This document shows, one piece after another, positions 34,186 to 42,935 of a stretch of DNA of 64,000 nt (its first letter is position 1; every line of letters begins with the position of its first letter). Below the pieces are notes generated by a model. It had not been told where the DNA came from, did not search any database, and saw only the letters and a list, made by a program, of their open reading frames with translations. This DNA is from JBLUOA01 sp048060095 (GTDB lineage: Bacteria; Pseudomonadota; Alphaproteobacteria; Rhodobacterales; Rhodobacteraceae), in the NCBI RefSeq assembly GCF_048060095.1, contig NZ_JBLUOA010000001.1:1-64000 (forward strand). Direction: 5' to 3'. Made by a program: the position numbers and the translations under genes.

Positions 34186-35452
34186 ACTCGACCAGAATCG
34201 CCGAGACATCATCGGGGAAATCCTGCGTTCCGCATTTCGCCGCAAGCTCCCATATCACCGACTCAAGCAGCGGTTCGCCTGCGGCATCCGCCCGCACGCG
34301 AAGCATGTCGCGCAGTCCTGCGTCGTCTAACATCTCCCCCTCCGCCACCGGACATTCGGTGATGCCGTCGGACGGAACAAAGATGCGATCGCCGGGTGAA
34401 AGGGTCACGCTGAATTCCTCATACTGCGCACCTGCGATCAGGCCGACGGGCATCCCGCCCGGCCCAACACTATCGACCGCCCCGTCGAGGCGCTGAACCA
34501 CGGGATAGGGGTGGCCTGCTTGCGTGATGCGGACAGTGCCCGAACCCAAATCAATGTGACCCAATATCAGCGTAAAGTAGTGTTCTGTGTCCATCTCCTC
34601 CAACACCAGCGCGTTGAGATGCGCGACCGCGTCAGAGGTTTTGCGCGGCCTGAAACCGCCGCCCTCGTCCCCCTCAAGCGCCACGTTCTGTTCGGGGGAC
34701 GCACCTGACAAATACCCGGCCAGCCGCGCCGTCATCAGCGCCGAAGTAATCCCGTGCCCCGACACGTCGATGCCGAAAAACCCCACGTGCCCGTCATTGA
34801 TCGGAAACATCCCAACCAGATCACCCCCCACATGCCCGCTGGGCCGCAGGACCAGCGACAGTTGCGCGGTTCCGAAATCCTTGAACCGTTCCCGCACCAG
34901 CGATTGCTGCAGTTTTTTCGCCTCGATCAGATCGCGATCAATCGTGTCGTAAAGCGTGCGCAGCTCGGCGAGCGTCGAACTCACCAGCCGGTTCTGCCGG
35001 GTCAGCTCCCGCTCCATCGCCAGAATACGCTCACCCGCGGCCATGCGCGATCGAAGCTCACTCGCGTTCACCGGTTTGATCAGAAAATCATCGGCCCCCA
35101 TGTCGAGGCCATGCGCGACCTCCCCCTTCTCGCTTTTTGAGGTGAGCAGGATGAAATAGCAGTATCCGCCGCGATCAAGCTGCCGAAAGGCTTGGCAGAA
35201 ATCGAGGCCATTCATCCCCGGCATCATCCAATCGCTGATAATCAGATCGAGCGTATCGGCCTTGCAAATCTCCAACGCCTCGGCGCCCGATGCGGCCTCT
35301 AGAACCCGGTAGCCCCAGCGTTTCAGCAAGGCCGACAGAATCTTTCGCTGCACACGGCTGTCATCGACGACCAGAACAGAGCGTTCCGGCCGCATGTCAG
35401 GTGTTTCGTCATTGTCCGCCGGTGTCGGCCCGGCATCTACGGAGGCCGCCAT
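34169..35452 (-). CDS. Response regulator-PP2C (SpoIIE-type) phosphatase, RbaY-like
   Basis: The protein is 427 residues from ATG 35452 (preceded by AGGACCAGGG; a GTG at 35479 is an alternative). An N-terminal receiver has D30/D31, phospho-acceptor D74 in IISDWMMPGMNG and K126 in FLIKPVNA. A helical linker (~135-190) leads to a PP2C/SpoIIE phosphatase (GGDLVGMF, FGIDVSGHGITSAL, SDGITE). This is the layout of RsbU/RbaY-type activators of partner-switching pathways that control anti-sigma factors. In Rhodobacter capsulatus RbaY affects gene-transfer-agent production. No anti-sigma or anti-anti-sigma gene is next to it here. The Hpt gene at 35601 is divergent. Confidence 0.88.
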   Translation of the reverse strand: MAASVDAGPTPADNDETPDMRPERSVLVVDDSRVQRKILSALLKRWGYRVLEAASGAEALEICKADTLDLIISDWMMPGMNGLDFCQAFRQLDRGGYCYFILLTSKSEKGEVAHGLDMGADDFLIKPVNASELRSRMAAGERILAMERELTRQNRLVSSTLAELRTLYDTIDRDLIEAKKLQQSLVRERFKDFGTAQLSLVLRPSGHVGGDLVGMFPINDGHVGFFGIDVSGHGITSALMTARLAGYLSGASPEQNVALEGDEGGGFRPRKTSDAVAHLNALVLEEMDTEHYFTLILGHIDLGSGTVRITQAGHPYPVVQRLDGAVDSVGPGGMPVGLIAGAQYEEFSVTLSPGDRIFVPSDGITECPVAEGEMLDDAGLRDMLRVRADAAGEPLLESVIWELAAKCGTQDFPDDVSAILVEFSGPD

Positions 35453-35500
35453 CCCTGGTCCTATCGCGTTCGATCCCACCCCGATCTAGCCCGCAATCGT

Positions 35501-35515
35501 TTAACAGCCGGTGAA
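35501..35515 (+). promoter_or_regulatory. Possible CtrA half-consensus site TTAA-N7-TGAA
   Basis: Within the 148-base divergent region upstream of the phosphatase and Hpt genes, TTAA and TGAA are spaced by seven bases. The CtrA consensus is TTAA-N7-TTAA, so one half has a mismatch. Evidence is weak. Confidence 0.2.
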
Positions 35516-35600
35516 GCCTAAAATGCGCGGCGCTTCTCTGGCCACACTTACCAACCGTTAACACTCTCATCGCTAGGGTCAGCATCGGGGGCGTTTATTG

Positions 35601-35945
35601 GTGTTGGAGTTTGAGTTGATTAGTTGGGATAGGGTCGCCGACCTGAGGTCGGAAGTTGGCGAAGATGATTTTAGCGAAGTTGTTGAGGTGTTTCTGGAAG
35701 AGGTCGATGAAACCGTCGCCCGCCTGAAACGCCTGCCAGACATGGCGCAGCTAGAGGATGACATGCATTTCTTGAAGGGAAGCGCGCTGAACCTTGGCTT
35801 CAAGGCGATGACGGCTGTGTGCGAAGATGGCGAACGCGCGGCAGCGGGCGGGCGGCCTGATCTTGTCGACCTTCGAAAGCTTGTCGAAGTCTACGAAGCA
35901 TCGCGCGTTGAATTCCTGAAACACAGGGACACCGCGCATAGCTGA
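35601..35945 (+). CDS. Histidine phosphotransfer (Hpt) domain protein
   Basis: This ~114-residue protein is a single four-helix Hpt domain with the phosphorylated-histidine motif HFLKGSALNLGF (H56). The start is probably the GTG at 35601, with GGGGG nine bases upstream; a TTG at 35598 or 35604 is also possible. No catalytic domain is present. It is divergent from the response regulator/PP2C phosphatase, so the natural inference is a phosphorelay that passes phosphate to that receiver. No histidine kinase is encoded nearby. Confidence 0.85.
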   Translation: MLEFELISWDRVADLRSEVGEDDFSEVVEVFLEEVDETVARLKRLPDMAQLEDDMHFLKGSALNLGFKAMTAVCEDGERAAAGGRPDLVDLRKLVEVYEASRVEFLKHRDTAHS

Positions 35946-36023
35946 CAGGCTGGCGCGGGCGCTTGCCCTTCTTAGCGAAACAAGTTAATCGCCGAGCGAT
36001 TGTTTTCATGCAGGAGCCCGCCG

Positions 36024-37247
36024 ATGTCCGCGCCCAAAAAAGTTGTCCTGGCCTATTCCGGCGGACTGGATACGTCGATCATTCTGAAATGGCTTCAAAC
36101 CGAATACGGGTGCGAGGTCGTGACGTTCACCGCCGACCTGGGCCAGGGCGAAGAACTTGACCCCGCGCGCAAGAAAGCCGAACTGCTGGGGATCGCGCCG
36201 GACAACATCTATATCGAAGACCTGCGCGAAGAATTCGTGCGTGATTTCGTCTTTCCGATGTTCCGCGCCAATGCGGTTTACGAAGGGCTTTACCTGCTTG
36301 GCACGTCAATCGCGCGGCCCTTGATTTCCAAGCGGCTGATCGAAATTGCCGAGGCCACCGGCGCGGATGCCGTTGCGCATGGCGCGACCGGCAAGGGCAA
36401 CGATCAGGTGCGGTTCGAACTCGCCGCTTATGCGCTGAACCCCGACATCAAGGTGATCGCGCCATGGCGGGAATGGGATTTGACCAGCCGCACCAAGCTG
36501 ATTGATTTTGCCGAACAGAACCAGATTCCGATCGCCAAAGACAAGCGCGGCGAAGCGCCGTTCAGCGTGGATGCCAACCTGCTGCATACATCCTCCGAGG
36601 GCAAAGTGCTGGAAGATCCGGCGATTGACGCGCCCGACTATGTCTACCAAAGGACCGTGCACCCGGAAGATGCCCCGAGCGAGCCTGAATTCATCGAAAT
36701 CGGCTTTGAGAAGGGCGATGCGGTTTCGATCAACGGCGCAGCAATGTCCCCGGCTGAGATCCTGACAAAGCTCAACGAACTTGGCGGCAAACACGGCTGC
36801 GGACGTCTGGACCTTGTCGAAGGGCGCTTCGTTGGCATGAAATCCCGCGGCATTTACGAAACCCCCGGCGGCACCCTGCTGCTTGAGGCGCATCGCGGCA
36901 TTGAATCGATCACGATGGATCGCGGCGCGATGCACCTGAAGGATGAGCTGATGCCGAAATACGCGGAGCTGATCTATAACGGGTTTTGGTTCAGCCCGGA
37001 GCGTGAAATGCTGCAGGCGGCCATCGATCACAGCCAGCAACACGTCACCGGAACCGTGCGCCTGAAGCTTTACAAAGGCTCCGCACGGACGGTCGGACGG
37101 TGGTCGGATCACTCGCTTTATTCCGAAGAGCACGTCACGTTTGAGGATGACGCAGGCGCCTACGATCAGAAGGACGCAGCGGGCTTTATCAAGCTAAATG
37201 CCCTGCGTTTGAGACTGATCGCGATGCGGAATCGTCGGTTGAAGTGA
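36024..37247 (+). CDS. argG: Argininosuccinate synthase
   Basis: ArgG joins citrulline and aspartate using ATP, the penultimate arginine step. The 407-residue protein has the PP-loop AYSGGLDTS and the segments GNDQVRFE, REWDLTSRTKLI and DANLLHTSSEGKVLEDP. The C-terminal region ends in HVTFEDDAGAYDQKDAAGFI. The ATG at 36024 follows AGGAG; the in-frame start at 36000 is upstream and unlikely. argJ at 9.3 kb belongs to the same pathway. The start of the GNAT gene overlaps the argG stop by one base. Confidence 0.97.
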   Translation: MSAPKKVVLAYSGGLDTSIILKWLQTEYGCEVVTFTADLGQGEELDPARKKAELLGIAPDNIYIEDLREEFVRDFVFPMFRANAVYEGLYLLGTSIARPLISKRLIEIAEATGADAVAHGATGKGNDQVRFELAAYALNPDIKVIAPWREWDLTSRTKLIDFAEQNQIPIAKDKRGEAPFSVDANLLHTSSEGKVLEDPAIDAPDYVYQRTVHPEDAPSEPEFIEIGFEKGDAVSINGAAMSPAEILTKLNELGGKHGCGRLDLVEGRFVGMKSRGIYETPGGTLLLEAHRGIESITMDRGAMHLKDELMPKYAELIYNGFWFSPEREMLQAAIDHSQQHVTGTVRLKLYKGSARTVGRWSDHSLYSEEHVTFEDDAGAYDQKDAAGFIKLNALRLRLIAMRNRRLK

Positions 37248-37702
37248 TGGAGGCGCGCCCGGTCGAACGGAAAGATTTGCGGGCGCTCTTTCAACTCAAC
37301 GTGGCTAAGGATCGGCGACACCTGATCGCAGGCACCGAATACACAATCGCCGAAGCCGCCTATGATCGCGGCGCCTATGTCTGGGGGTTGTGGGATGGCG
37401 AAACCGCTGTTGGGTTGCTTGGAATGGTGCATCCCGGTCAGGCGGAAGAAGCCGACGATTGCTGCTTAAACGACGCGGCGCATGTCTGGCGGTTGCTGAT
37501 TGATACCAGACATCAGGGCAAAGGATACGGCCGCGCGGCGCTGGCGTTTGCCGAGCAACAGGCGCGGGATTGGGGCTTTACGCGGATCAACCTGACATCG
37601 GTTGACGGGCCGGGAAGCGCGGTAAAATACTATGAAAATCAGGGCTATCGACGCACCGGGCGTATCGCCTATGACGAGGTTGAATTGATCCGCGACCTAT
37701 AG
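37247..37702 (+). CDS. GNAT-family N-acetyltransferase
   Basis: The 151-residue protein has the acetyl-CoA-binding motif A with VWRLLIDTRHQGKGYGRAAL and the motif-B end NQGYRRTG. The acceptor is not identifiable. The start overlaps the last base of the argG stop codon (ATG at 37247, GTG at 37244 is an alternative), so the two are coupled. It converges with the sulfotransferase-like gene with a 6-base overlap. Confidence 0.85.
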   Translation: MEARPVERKDLRALFQLNVAKDRRHLIAGTEYTIAEAAYDRGAYVWGLWDGETAVGLLGMVHPGQAEEADDCCLNDAAHVWRLLIDTRHQGKGYGRAALAFAEQQARDWGFTRINLTSVDGPGSAVKYYENQGYRRTGRIAYDEVELIRDL

Positions 37703-38410
37703 GGCAAGCGCCTGTAGCGTCTTGTAATGCGGCATCGCCTGATCGACGATTTCGGTATAGGCGCCATCGAGTTCCGGCAGCGGCCCCTCGGCCCCGGCGA
37801 AGCCGGTGGAGCGGTGAACTGCGCCATACCAATGGGCGGCCCAGACTCCGTCGTCAGCATGGCCCCCGGCGGGCCAGTGCAGCATGGCGGGATCGAAGGG
37901 CAAGCCGATCGCGTCGCAGAGCTTTCGCAGCATCGCCTCGGGATTTTCGCGGATGTCGTGACTGTCAATCACAACGGGTCTGCCACCGCGAGCGGTGATT
38001 TCGTCATATAATTCAGTCTGTTGCCAGAATCCTATATCATCAAAGCTCGGCGCTTCGCGTTTCGCGGCGTAGCTTGCGACAACGCGGGCAGGATGGCGGA
38101 TGAGAAAGACGTTCGTGACATCGGTCAACCAGCCGCGATCCACCCCATCGACCATATGCTGCGCCATGTGTTTTTGGTAGAAATGCGGCTTTCCGGCTGG
38201 ATTAGAGCCTGTTATCTGGCGAATAACCTCTGCAGGATCGGCGGGTTGGGAGGCCAGGATTTCCTCGCGCATCGGGTGTTCAATCCCGGTTGCGGTGAGG
38301 TAGGCGGCGTAGAGCGGTTCATCCACCACGGAGCAATCCGGGCGGTTGCCAAAAGCATACATCATCGCGGTCGACAGGTTCCGGGGGCCGGACCACATGG
38401 CGATTTTCAT
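37697..38410 (-). CDS. Sulfotransferase-like P-loop protein
   Basis: The 237-residue protein starts MKIAMWSGPRNLSTAMMYAF, a 5'-phosphosulfate-binding-type loop, and has VFLIRHPARVVASYA, a typical 3'-phosphate-binding segment of PAPS sulfotransferases. The family also includes enzymes that transfer other groups, so the reaction is not certain. It lies 63 bases downstream of an aminotransferase gene in the same direction, and the two are likely co-transcribed. An amino-acid-derived or keto-acid product as acceptor is possible but is inference only. Confidence 0.75.
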   Translation of the reverse strand: MKIAMWSGPRNLSTAMMYAFGNRPDCSVVDEPLYAAYLTATGIEHPMREEILASQPADPAEVIRQITGSNPAGKPHFYQKHMAQHMVDGVDRGWLTDVTNVFLIRHPARVVASYAAKREAPSFDDIGFWQQTELYDEITARGGRPVVIDSHDIRENPEAMLRKLCDAIGLPFDPAMLHWPAGGHADDGVWAAHWYGAVHRSTGFAGAEGPLPELDGAYTEIVDQAMPHYKTLQALAL

Positions 38411-38473
38411 GCAATTTTCCTCGTATGATTCACATATGATTCCTGTCGGACATGTGTCGGACTTTTGTGCACA

Positions 38474-39385
38474 TCACCGCGCCAACGTTTCGGCCACGTG
38501 AGATTTGTAAAGCGCGCGGATGCGTTCGGTCATCGGCCCCATCTGCCCGGTCCCGATCACCCGACCGTCGATTTCGCCGACCGGAGTCTGCGCGCCGAAC
38601 GTGCCGGTCAGGAATGCTTCATCCGCGCCGTAGGTATCGACGAGCGAATAGTTCCGTTCAAAAACCGGGATGCCGTCGGCGCGGCAGAGGTCGATCACCT
38701 TTTGCCGGGTGATGCCGTTCATGCAGTAATCGCCCGTACTGGTCCAAACCGCGCCCTTGCGGACGATGAAGAAGTTGCAGGCGTTGGTGGTGTTCACGAA
38801 GCCATTGATGTCAAGCATCAGCGCCTCGTCCGCGCCGGCCTTTTCGGCGGCGATGCAGGCGAGGATGCAGTTGAGCTTGGAATGGCTGTTCAGCTTCGGG
38901 TCCTGCGTCATCGGTAGCCCGCGCAGATGCGGCACGGTGGCCAGCCGGATCGGGCGCGGAATCTTCGGCATCGAATGTTCAACGATAATCACCATCGTCG
39001 GGCCGGAGCGGGACAACGACGGATGCTGAAACGGCTTCACCTTCACGCCCCGCGTCACCATCAGCCGGGCATGGGCGTCGGTTTCCATCCCGTTCGCGGT
39101 GCGGGTTGCCTCCAGCGCGTCGATCACGCCTTGCTGATCCATGCCGATATCAAGGTCGATCGCCTTCGCCGCCTCGAACAGCCTGTCCATGTGTTCGTCG
39201 AGAAACGCCCAGCGCCCGTCGTAAAGCCGCAGACCTTCCCACACACCGTCCCCCAGCATGAAGCCGCTGTCATAGACACTGACCGTCGCCTCGTGTTTCG
39301 GCAAGATCTTCCCGTCGACATAGATCAGGATGCTGTCGTTGCGGGCGTCTTCCTCCGCCTGGTGGGTGGTTACGTGTTCGGTCAT
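38474..39385 (-). CDS. Class IV aminotransferase (branched-chain/D-amino acid type)
   Basis: The 303-residue protein is a fold-type IV PLP enzyme. It has ILIYVDGKILPKHEATVSVY, SGFMLGDGVWEGLRLY, HARLMVTRGV, DEALMLDINGFVNTTNACNF and FLTGTFGAQTPVGEI. The PLP-lysine region reads NSHSKLNCILAC with K170 (K164 also nearby); the Lys-Ser-Leu-Asn order of D-alanine aminotransferase is shifted here. The substrate could be branched-chain or D-amino acids, and sequence alone does not decide. It is likely co-transcribed with the sulfotransferase-like gene. Confidence 0.85.
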   Translation of the reverse strand: MTEHVTTHQAEEDARNDSILIYVDGKILPKHEATVSVYDSGFMLGDGVWEGLRLYDGRWAFLDEHMDRLFEAAKAIDLDIGMDQQGVIDALEATRTANGMETDAHARLMVTRGVKVKPFQHPSLSRSGPTMVIIVEHSMPKIPRPIRLATVPHLRGLPMTQDPKLNSHSKLNCILACIAAEKAGADEALMLDINGFVNTTNACNFFIVRKGAVWTSTGDYCMNGITRQKVIDLCRADGIPVFERNYSLVDTYGADEAFLTGTFGAQTPVGEIDGRVIGTGQMGPMTERIRALYKSHVAETLAR

Positions 39386-39528
39386 CGGCTCCTCCTTCGG
39401 CGGACGTTAGTGCCGGTGCGGGCAGAGGCCAAGCGATAAAATACGCTCACCTTCGCGTGAGATCACGCAACTGCGTCTTGCCCGCGAATGGCCGCAAGGC
39501 GCAGTGTCGTGCCAACAGGAGAAAAACC

Positions 39529-40194
39529 ATGACTGCATCGTTTAAAACACCGAAAATACTGGTTCTTTCATTGGCCATCATGCTGGGTCTTGCGCTGTCA
39601 TGCAGCAACGCTCACGCCCAATCCGGCAACACGGCGGTGGTCGCCGGGGGCTGCTTTTGGTGTGTTGAGTCGGACTTTGAAAGCGTGCGTGGCGTGCGCG
39701 AAGCCGTATCAGGCTATACCGGCGGAACCGTCGCAAACCCGACCTACAAGCAGGTGACGCGCGGCGGCACCGGCCACTACGAGGCGGTGCAGATTCAGTT
39801 CAACCCCAATCAGGTGTCTTACGCGCAGCTGATGCAGCTTTTCTTCCGCTCGGTCGATCCGACGGATGCGGGCGGGCAGTTCTGCGACCGGGGCAGCAGC
39901 TATCGCACCGCGATTTTCTATGCGAATGAGTCCCAGCGCCAGGCGGCAGAGGCGGCAAAGGCCGAAGCGCAGCGGGCCTTGGGCCGTCAGATCGTCACGC
40001 CGATCCTGCCGCTTCAGACGTTCTACCCGGCGGAAGAGTATCATCAGGATTACTACCGTGGCCGCAGCCGGGTCGTGACCCGGTTCGGGATCAAGCGGCA
40101 GGCCGACGCCTACAAAGCCTATCGTCAAGCCTGCGGGCGCGACCAGCGTGTGCAGCAGCTTTGGGGCAATAACGCGCCGTTCATCGGCCACTGA
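39529..40194 (+). CDS. msrA: Exported peptide methionine sulfoxide reductase MsrA
   Basis: The 221-residue protein reduces the S-epimer of methionine sulfoxide. It has an N-terminal signal peptide (LVLSLAIMLGLALSCSNAHA, cut near residue 30), which makes it a periplasmic repair enzyme. The active site GGCFWCVES has the catalytic C42. VSGYTGG, GTGHYEAVQIQF and YHQDYY are family motifs. C-terminal cysteines (QFCDRG, YRQACGRD) could recycle it. The ATG at 39529 has an AGGAG site. It is divergent from the aminotransferase. No msrB is nearby. Confidence 0.94.
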   Translation: MTASFKTPKILVLSLAIMLGLALSCSNAHAQSGNTAVVAGGCFWCVESDFESVRGVREAVSGYTGGTVANPTYKQVTRGGTGHYEAVQIQFNPNQVSYAQLMQLFFRSVDPTDAGGQFCDRGSSYRTAIFYANESQRQAAEAAKAEAQRALGRQIVTPILPLQTFYPAEEYHQDYYRGRSRVVTRFGIKRQADAYKAYRQACGRDQRVQQLWGNNAPFIGH

Positions 40195-40207
40195 CACCCG
40201 GTTCATT

Positions 40208-40235
40208 TTTGCGATGCAGTCCGGCGCGATATAAG
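40208..40235 (+). promoter_or_regulatory. Candidate promoter of mutS
   Basis: TTTGCG (40208-40213) and TATAAG (40230-40235) are spaced by 16 bases, 44 bases before the mutS ATG. It is a match to the sigma-70 pattern, not proof. Confidence 0.35.
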
Positions 40236-40278
40236 GCACAGTCCCGCGCAGACGGAGATTGAGTGAGAACGCATCGCA

Positions 40279-42933
40279 ATGACCAAAAGCGCCACAAGCA
40301 ACGTGACGCCGATGATGGCCCAATTCCTTGAAATCAAGGCAGAGCATAAGGATGCGCTGCTGTTCTACCGGATGGGCGACTTCTATGAGATGTTCTTTGA
40401 CGATGCTGTCGCGGCGGCCGAGGCGTTGGATATCGCGCTGACGAAACGCGGCAAGCATCTGGGCGAAGACATTCCGATGTGTGGGGTTCCGGTGCACTCC
40501 GCCGAAGGGTATTTTCTGACGCTGATCCGCAAAGGGTTTCGCGTCGCGGTCTGCGAACAGCTTGAAGACCCGGCTGAGGCGAAAAAGCGCGGATCGAAAT
40601 CCGTGGTGAAACGCGGCGTCGTGCGTCTGGTGACGCCGGGGACGCTGACCGAAGACAGCCTGTTGAACGCGCGGCGGCATAACTTTCTGGCGGCTTACGT
40701 CGAGGTGCGCGATGAAGGGGCGCTGGCCTGGACGGATATTTCCACGGGCGCGCTGCATGTGGCCGCCTGCCCACGCGTGCGGCTGGGGCCGGAGCTTGCG
40801 CGGCTCGCCCCGCAGGAATTGCTGATCCTTGAAGAGGATGAGGGCGATTACGCCGATTTAGTGACTGATCTGGGTGTCGCGCTGACCTCGCTGGCGCGGT
40901 CGGCGTTTGACAGCACTTCGGCGGAAAAGCGGCTGGCGGGGCTGTTCAATGTCGGATCGCTCGATGCTTATGGCCGCTTTGGCCGAGCGGAGCTGGGGGC
41001 GCTGGGCGCGATTGTCGAATATCTGGAGATTACGCAGAAGGGCAAACTGCCGCTGCTGCGTCCTCCGGTCAAGGAACGCGCCGAAAGCGTCATGCAGATT
41101 GACGCGGCGACCCGGCGTAACCTTGAACTGACACGAAGCTTATCGGGCGGGCGCGACGGGTCGCTTATCGCGGCGATTGATCGGACGGTGACGGCAGGCG
41201 GCGCGCGGCTGTTGGAGCGGCGACTGTCGGGGCCGTCGATGAACCTTGACTTGATCCGCGCACGGCAGGATGCGTTGGCATTTTGTGTCGAACATGCCGG
41301 ATTGGCGGCGAAGCTGCGCGATGCGTTGCGCAAGACGCCGGATATGGACCGGGCGCTGTCGCGGCTGGCCATCGACCGGGCCGGGCCGCGCGATATGGCG
41401 GCAATCCGGGGTGGATTGGCGCAAGCGGCGGTGATTTCTGGGATGCTGTCGGGGTATGACGCGCCGGAGGTTATTTCGGAGGGGGGGGAGGCGCTGGTCG
41501 GCCATGATACGCTGCTGTCGCTGTTGGAGGGCGCGCTTGTGGCCGATCCGCCGCTGCTGGCGCGGGATGGCGGGTTTATCGCGCCGGGGTATGACGCCGA
41601 TCTGGACGAGGCGCGGCGCTTGCGCGACGAAGGGCGCGGTGTGATTGCCGCGATGCAGACCGACTTTGCCGCGCAGACCGGGATTTCGTCGCTGAAGATC
41701 AAGCATAACAACGTGCTGGGCTATTTCATCGAAACCACAGCAACCCACGCGGCGAAAATGCTGTCCGAACCACTCTCACAGACCTTTATCCACCGCCAGA
41801 CGACCGCCAATGCGGTCCGGTTCACCACGGTCGAATTGTCGGAGCTTGAGACGAAGATCCTGAACGCGGGCGGGCGGGCGTTGGAGATCGAAAAGCGGCT
41901 CTATTCCGCCCTGAAAGGCGAGATTCTGGATGAGGCCGACGCGATCAACGCCTGCGCCGCGGCGCTGGCGGAGATTGACCTGTCCGCCGCGCTGGCCGAC
42001 CTTGCGGCGGGCGAAAACTGGTGCCGCCCGGTGGTCGATGACAGCCGCGTGTTCAAGGTGACGGCGGGACGGCATCCGGTCGTTGAAATCGCGCTGCGTA
42101 AACAGGCGGGCGGGCCGTTCATCGCCAACGATTGCGCCTTCGCGCCGGGTGAGGGGTCTTCGATCTGGCTGCTGACCGGTCCGAACATGGCCGGTAAATC
42201 GACCTTCCTGCGGCAGAACGCGCTGATCGCCCTTCTCGCCCAGATCGGCAGCTTTGTTCCGGCGGCACAGGCGCGGGTCGGGCTGGTGTCGCAATTGTTC
42301 AGCCGCGTCGGCGCGTCGGATGACCTGGCGCGGGGGCGGTCGACCTTCATGGTCGAGATGGTCGAAACCGCCGCGATTCTTAACCAGGCGGACGATCGGG
42401 CCTTCGTGATCCTTGATGAAATCGGGCGTGGGACGGCGACCTATGACGGGCTGTCAATTGCATGGGCGACGCTGGAACATCTGCACGATGTCAACAAATG
42501 CCGCGCGTTGTTCGCCACGCATTATCACGAGATGACGCAGCTTGCCGACAAGATGCCGGGCGTCGCCAACGCGACCGTTGCGGTGAAGGAATGGGAAGGC
42601 GACGTTATTTTCCTGCACGAAGTCAGGAAGGGCGCGGCGGATCGGTCTTATGGTGTGCAGGTCGCGCGGTTGGCCGGGTTGCCGGATGCGGTGGTTGAGC
42701 GGGCGCGGGTCGTGCTTGACACGCTGGAAAAGGGCGAACGCGAGGGCGGCAAGGCGCACAAGGCGCTGATCGACGATCTGCCGCTATTCTCTGCCGTGCC
42801 GCAAGCCGCTACGCCCGCCGAGAAACCCTCAGCCGCGCTGGAAAAACTTCAGTCCGTGGAGCCGGACGAGCTGTCGGCGAAAGCCGCGCTCGACCTGATC
42901 TACGAACTGAAAGAATTGTCCGAGAAGTCCTAG
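40279..42933 (+). CDS. mutS: DNA mismatch repair protein MutS
   Basis: MutS recognises mismatches and starts repair. The 884-residue protein has the N-terminal mismatch-binding motif FYRMGDFYEMFFDD and connector and lever domains. The ATPase has Walker A TGPNMAGKSTFL, the Walker B VILDEIGRGTATYDG and the ATHYHEM switch. The C-terminal dimer helices close it. The gene ends 3 bases before the convergent grpE gene with no terminator between them. No mutL is in the window. Confidence 0.98.
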   Translation: MTKSATSNVTPMMAQFLEIKAEHKDALLFYRMGDFYEMFFDDAVAAAEALDIALTKRGKHLGEDIPMCGVPVHSAEGYFLTLIRKGFRVAVCEQLEDPAEAKKRGSKSVVKRGVVRLVTPGTLTEDSLLNARRHNFLAAYVEVRDEGALAWTDISTGALHVAACPRVRLGPELARLAPQELLILEEDEGDYADLVTDLGVALTSLARSAFDSTSAEKRLAGLFNVGSLDAYGRFGRAELGALGAIVEYLEITQKGKLPLLRPPVKERAESVMQIDAATRRNLELTRSLSGGRDGSLIAAIDRTVTAGGARLLERRLSGPSMNLDLIRARQDALAFCVEHAGLAAKLRDALRKTPDMDRALSRLAIDRAGPRDMAAIRGGLAQAAVISGMLSGYDAPEVISEGGEALVGHDTLLSLLEGALVADPPLLARDGGFIAPGYDADLDEARRLRDEGRGVIAAMQTDFAAQTGISSLKIKHNNVLGYFIETTATHAAKMLSEPLSQTFIHRQTTANAVRFTTVELSELETKILNAGGRALEIEKRLYSALKGEILDEADAINACAAALAEIDLSAALADLAAGENWCRPVVDDSRVFKVTAGRHPVVEIALRKQAGGPFIANDCAFAPGEGSSIWLLTGPNMAGKSTFLRQNALIALLAQIGSFVPAAQARVGLVSQLFSRVGASDDLARGRSTFMVEMVETAAILNQADDRAFVILDEIGRGTATYDGLSIAWATLEHLHDVNKCRALFATHYHEMTQLADKMPGVANATVAVKEWEGDVIFLHEVRKGAADRSYGVQVARLAGLPDAVVERARVVLDTLEKGEREGGKAHKALIDDLPLFSAVPQAATPAEKPSAALEKLQSVEPDELSAKAALDLIYELKELSEKS

Positions 42934-42935
42934 GA

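Noticed and set aside
39386..39528. Hairpin CTCAC-N6-GTGAG between the aminotransferase and msrA genes
   Set aside because: The region is a divergent promoter region and no T tract follows. Too short to call an operator without comparison.
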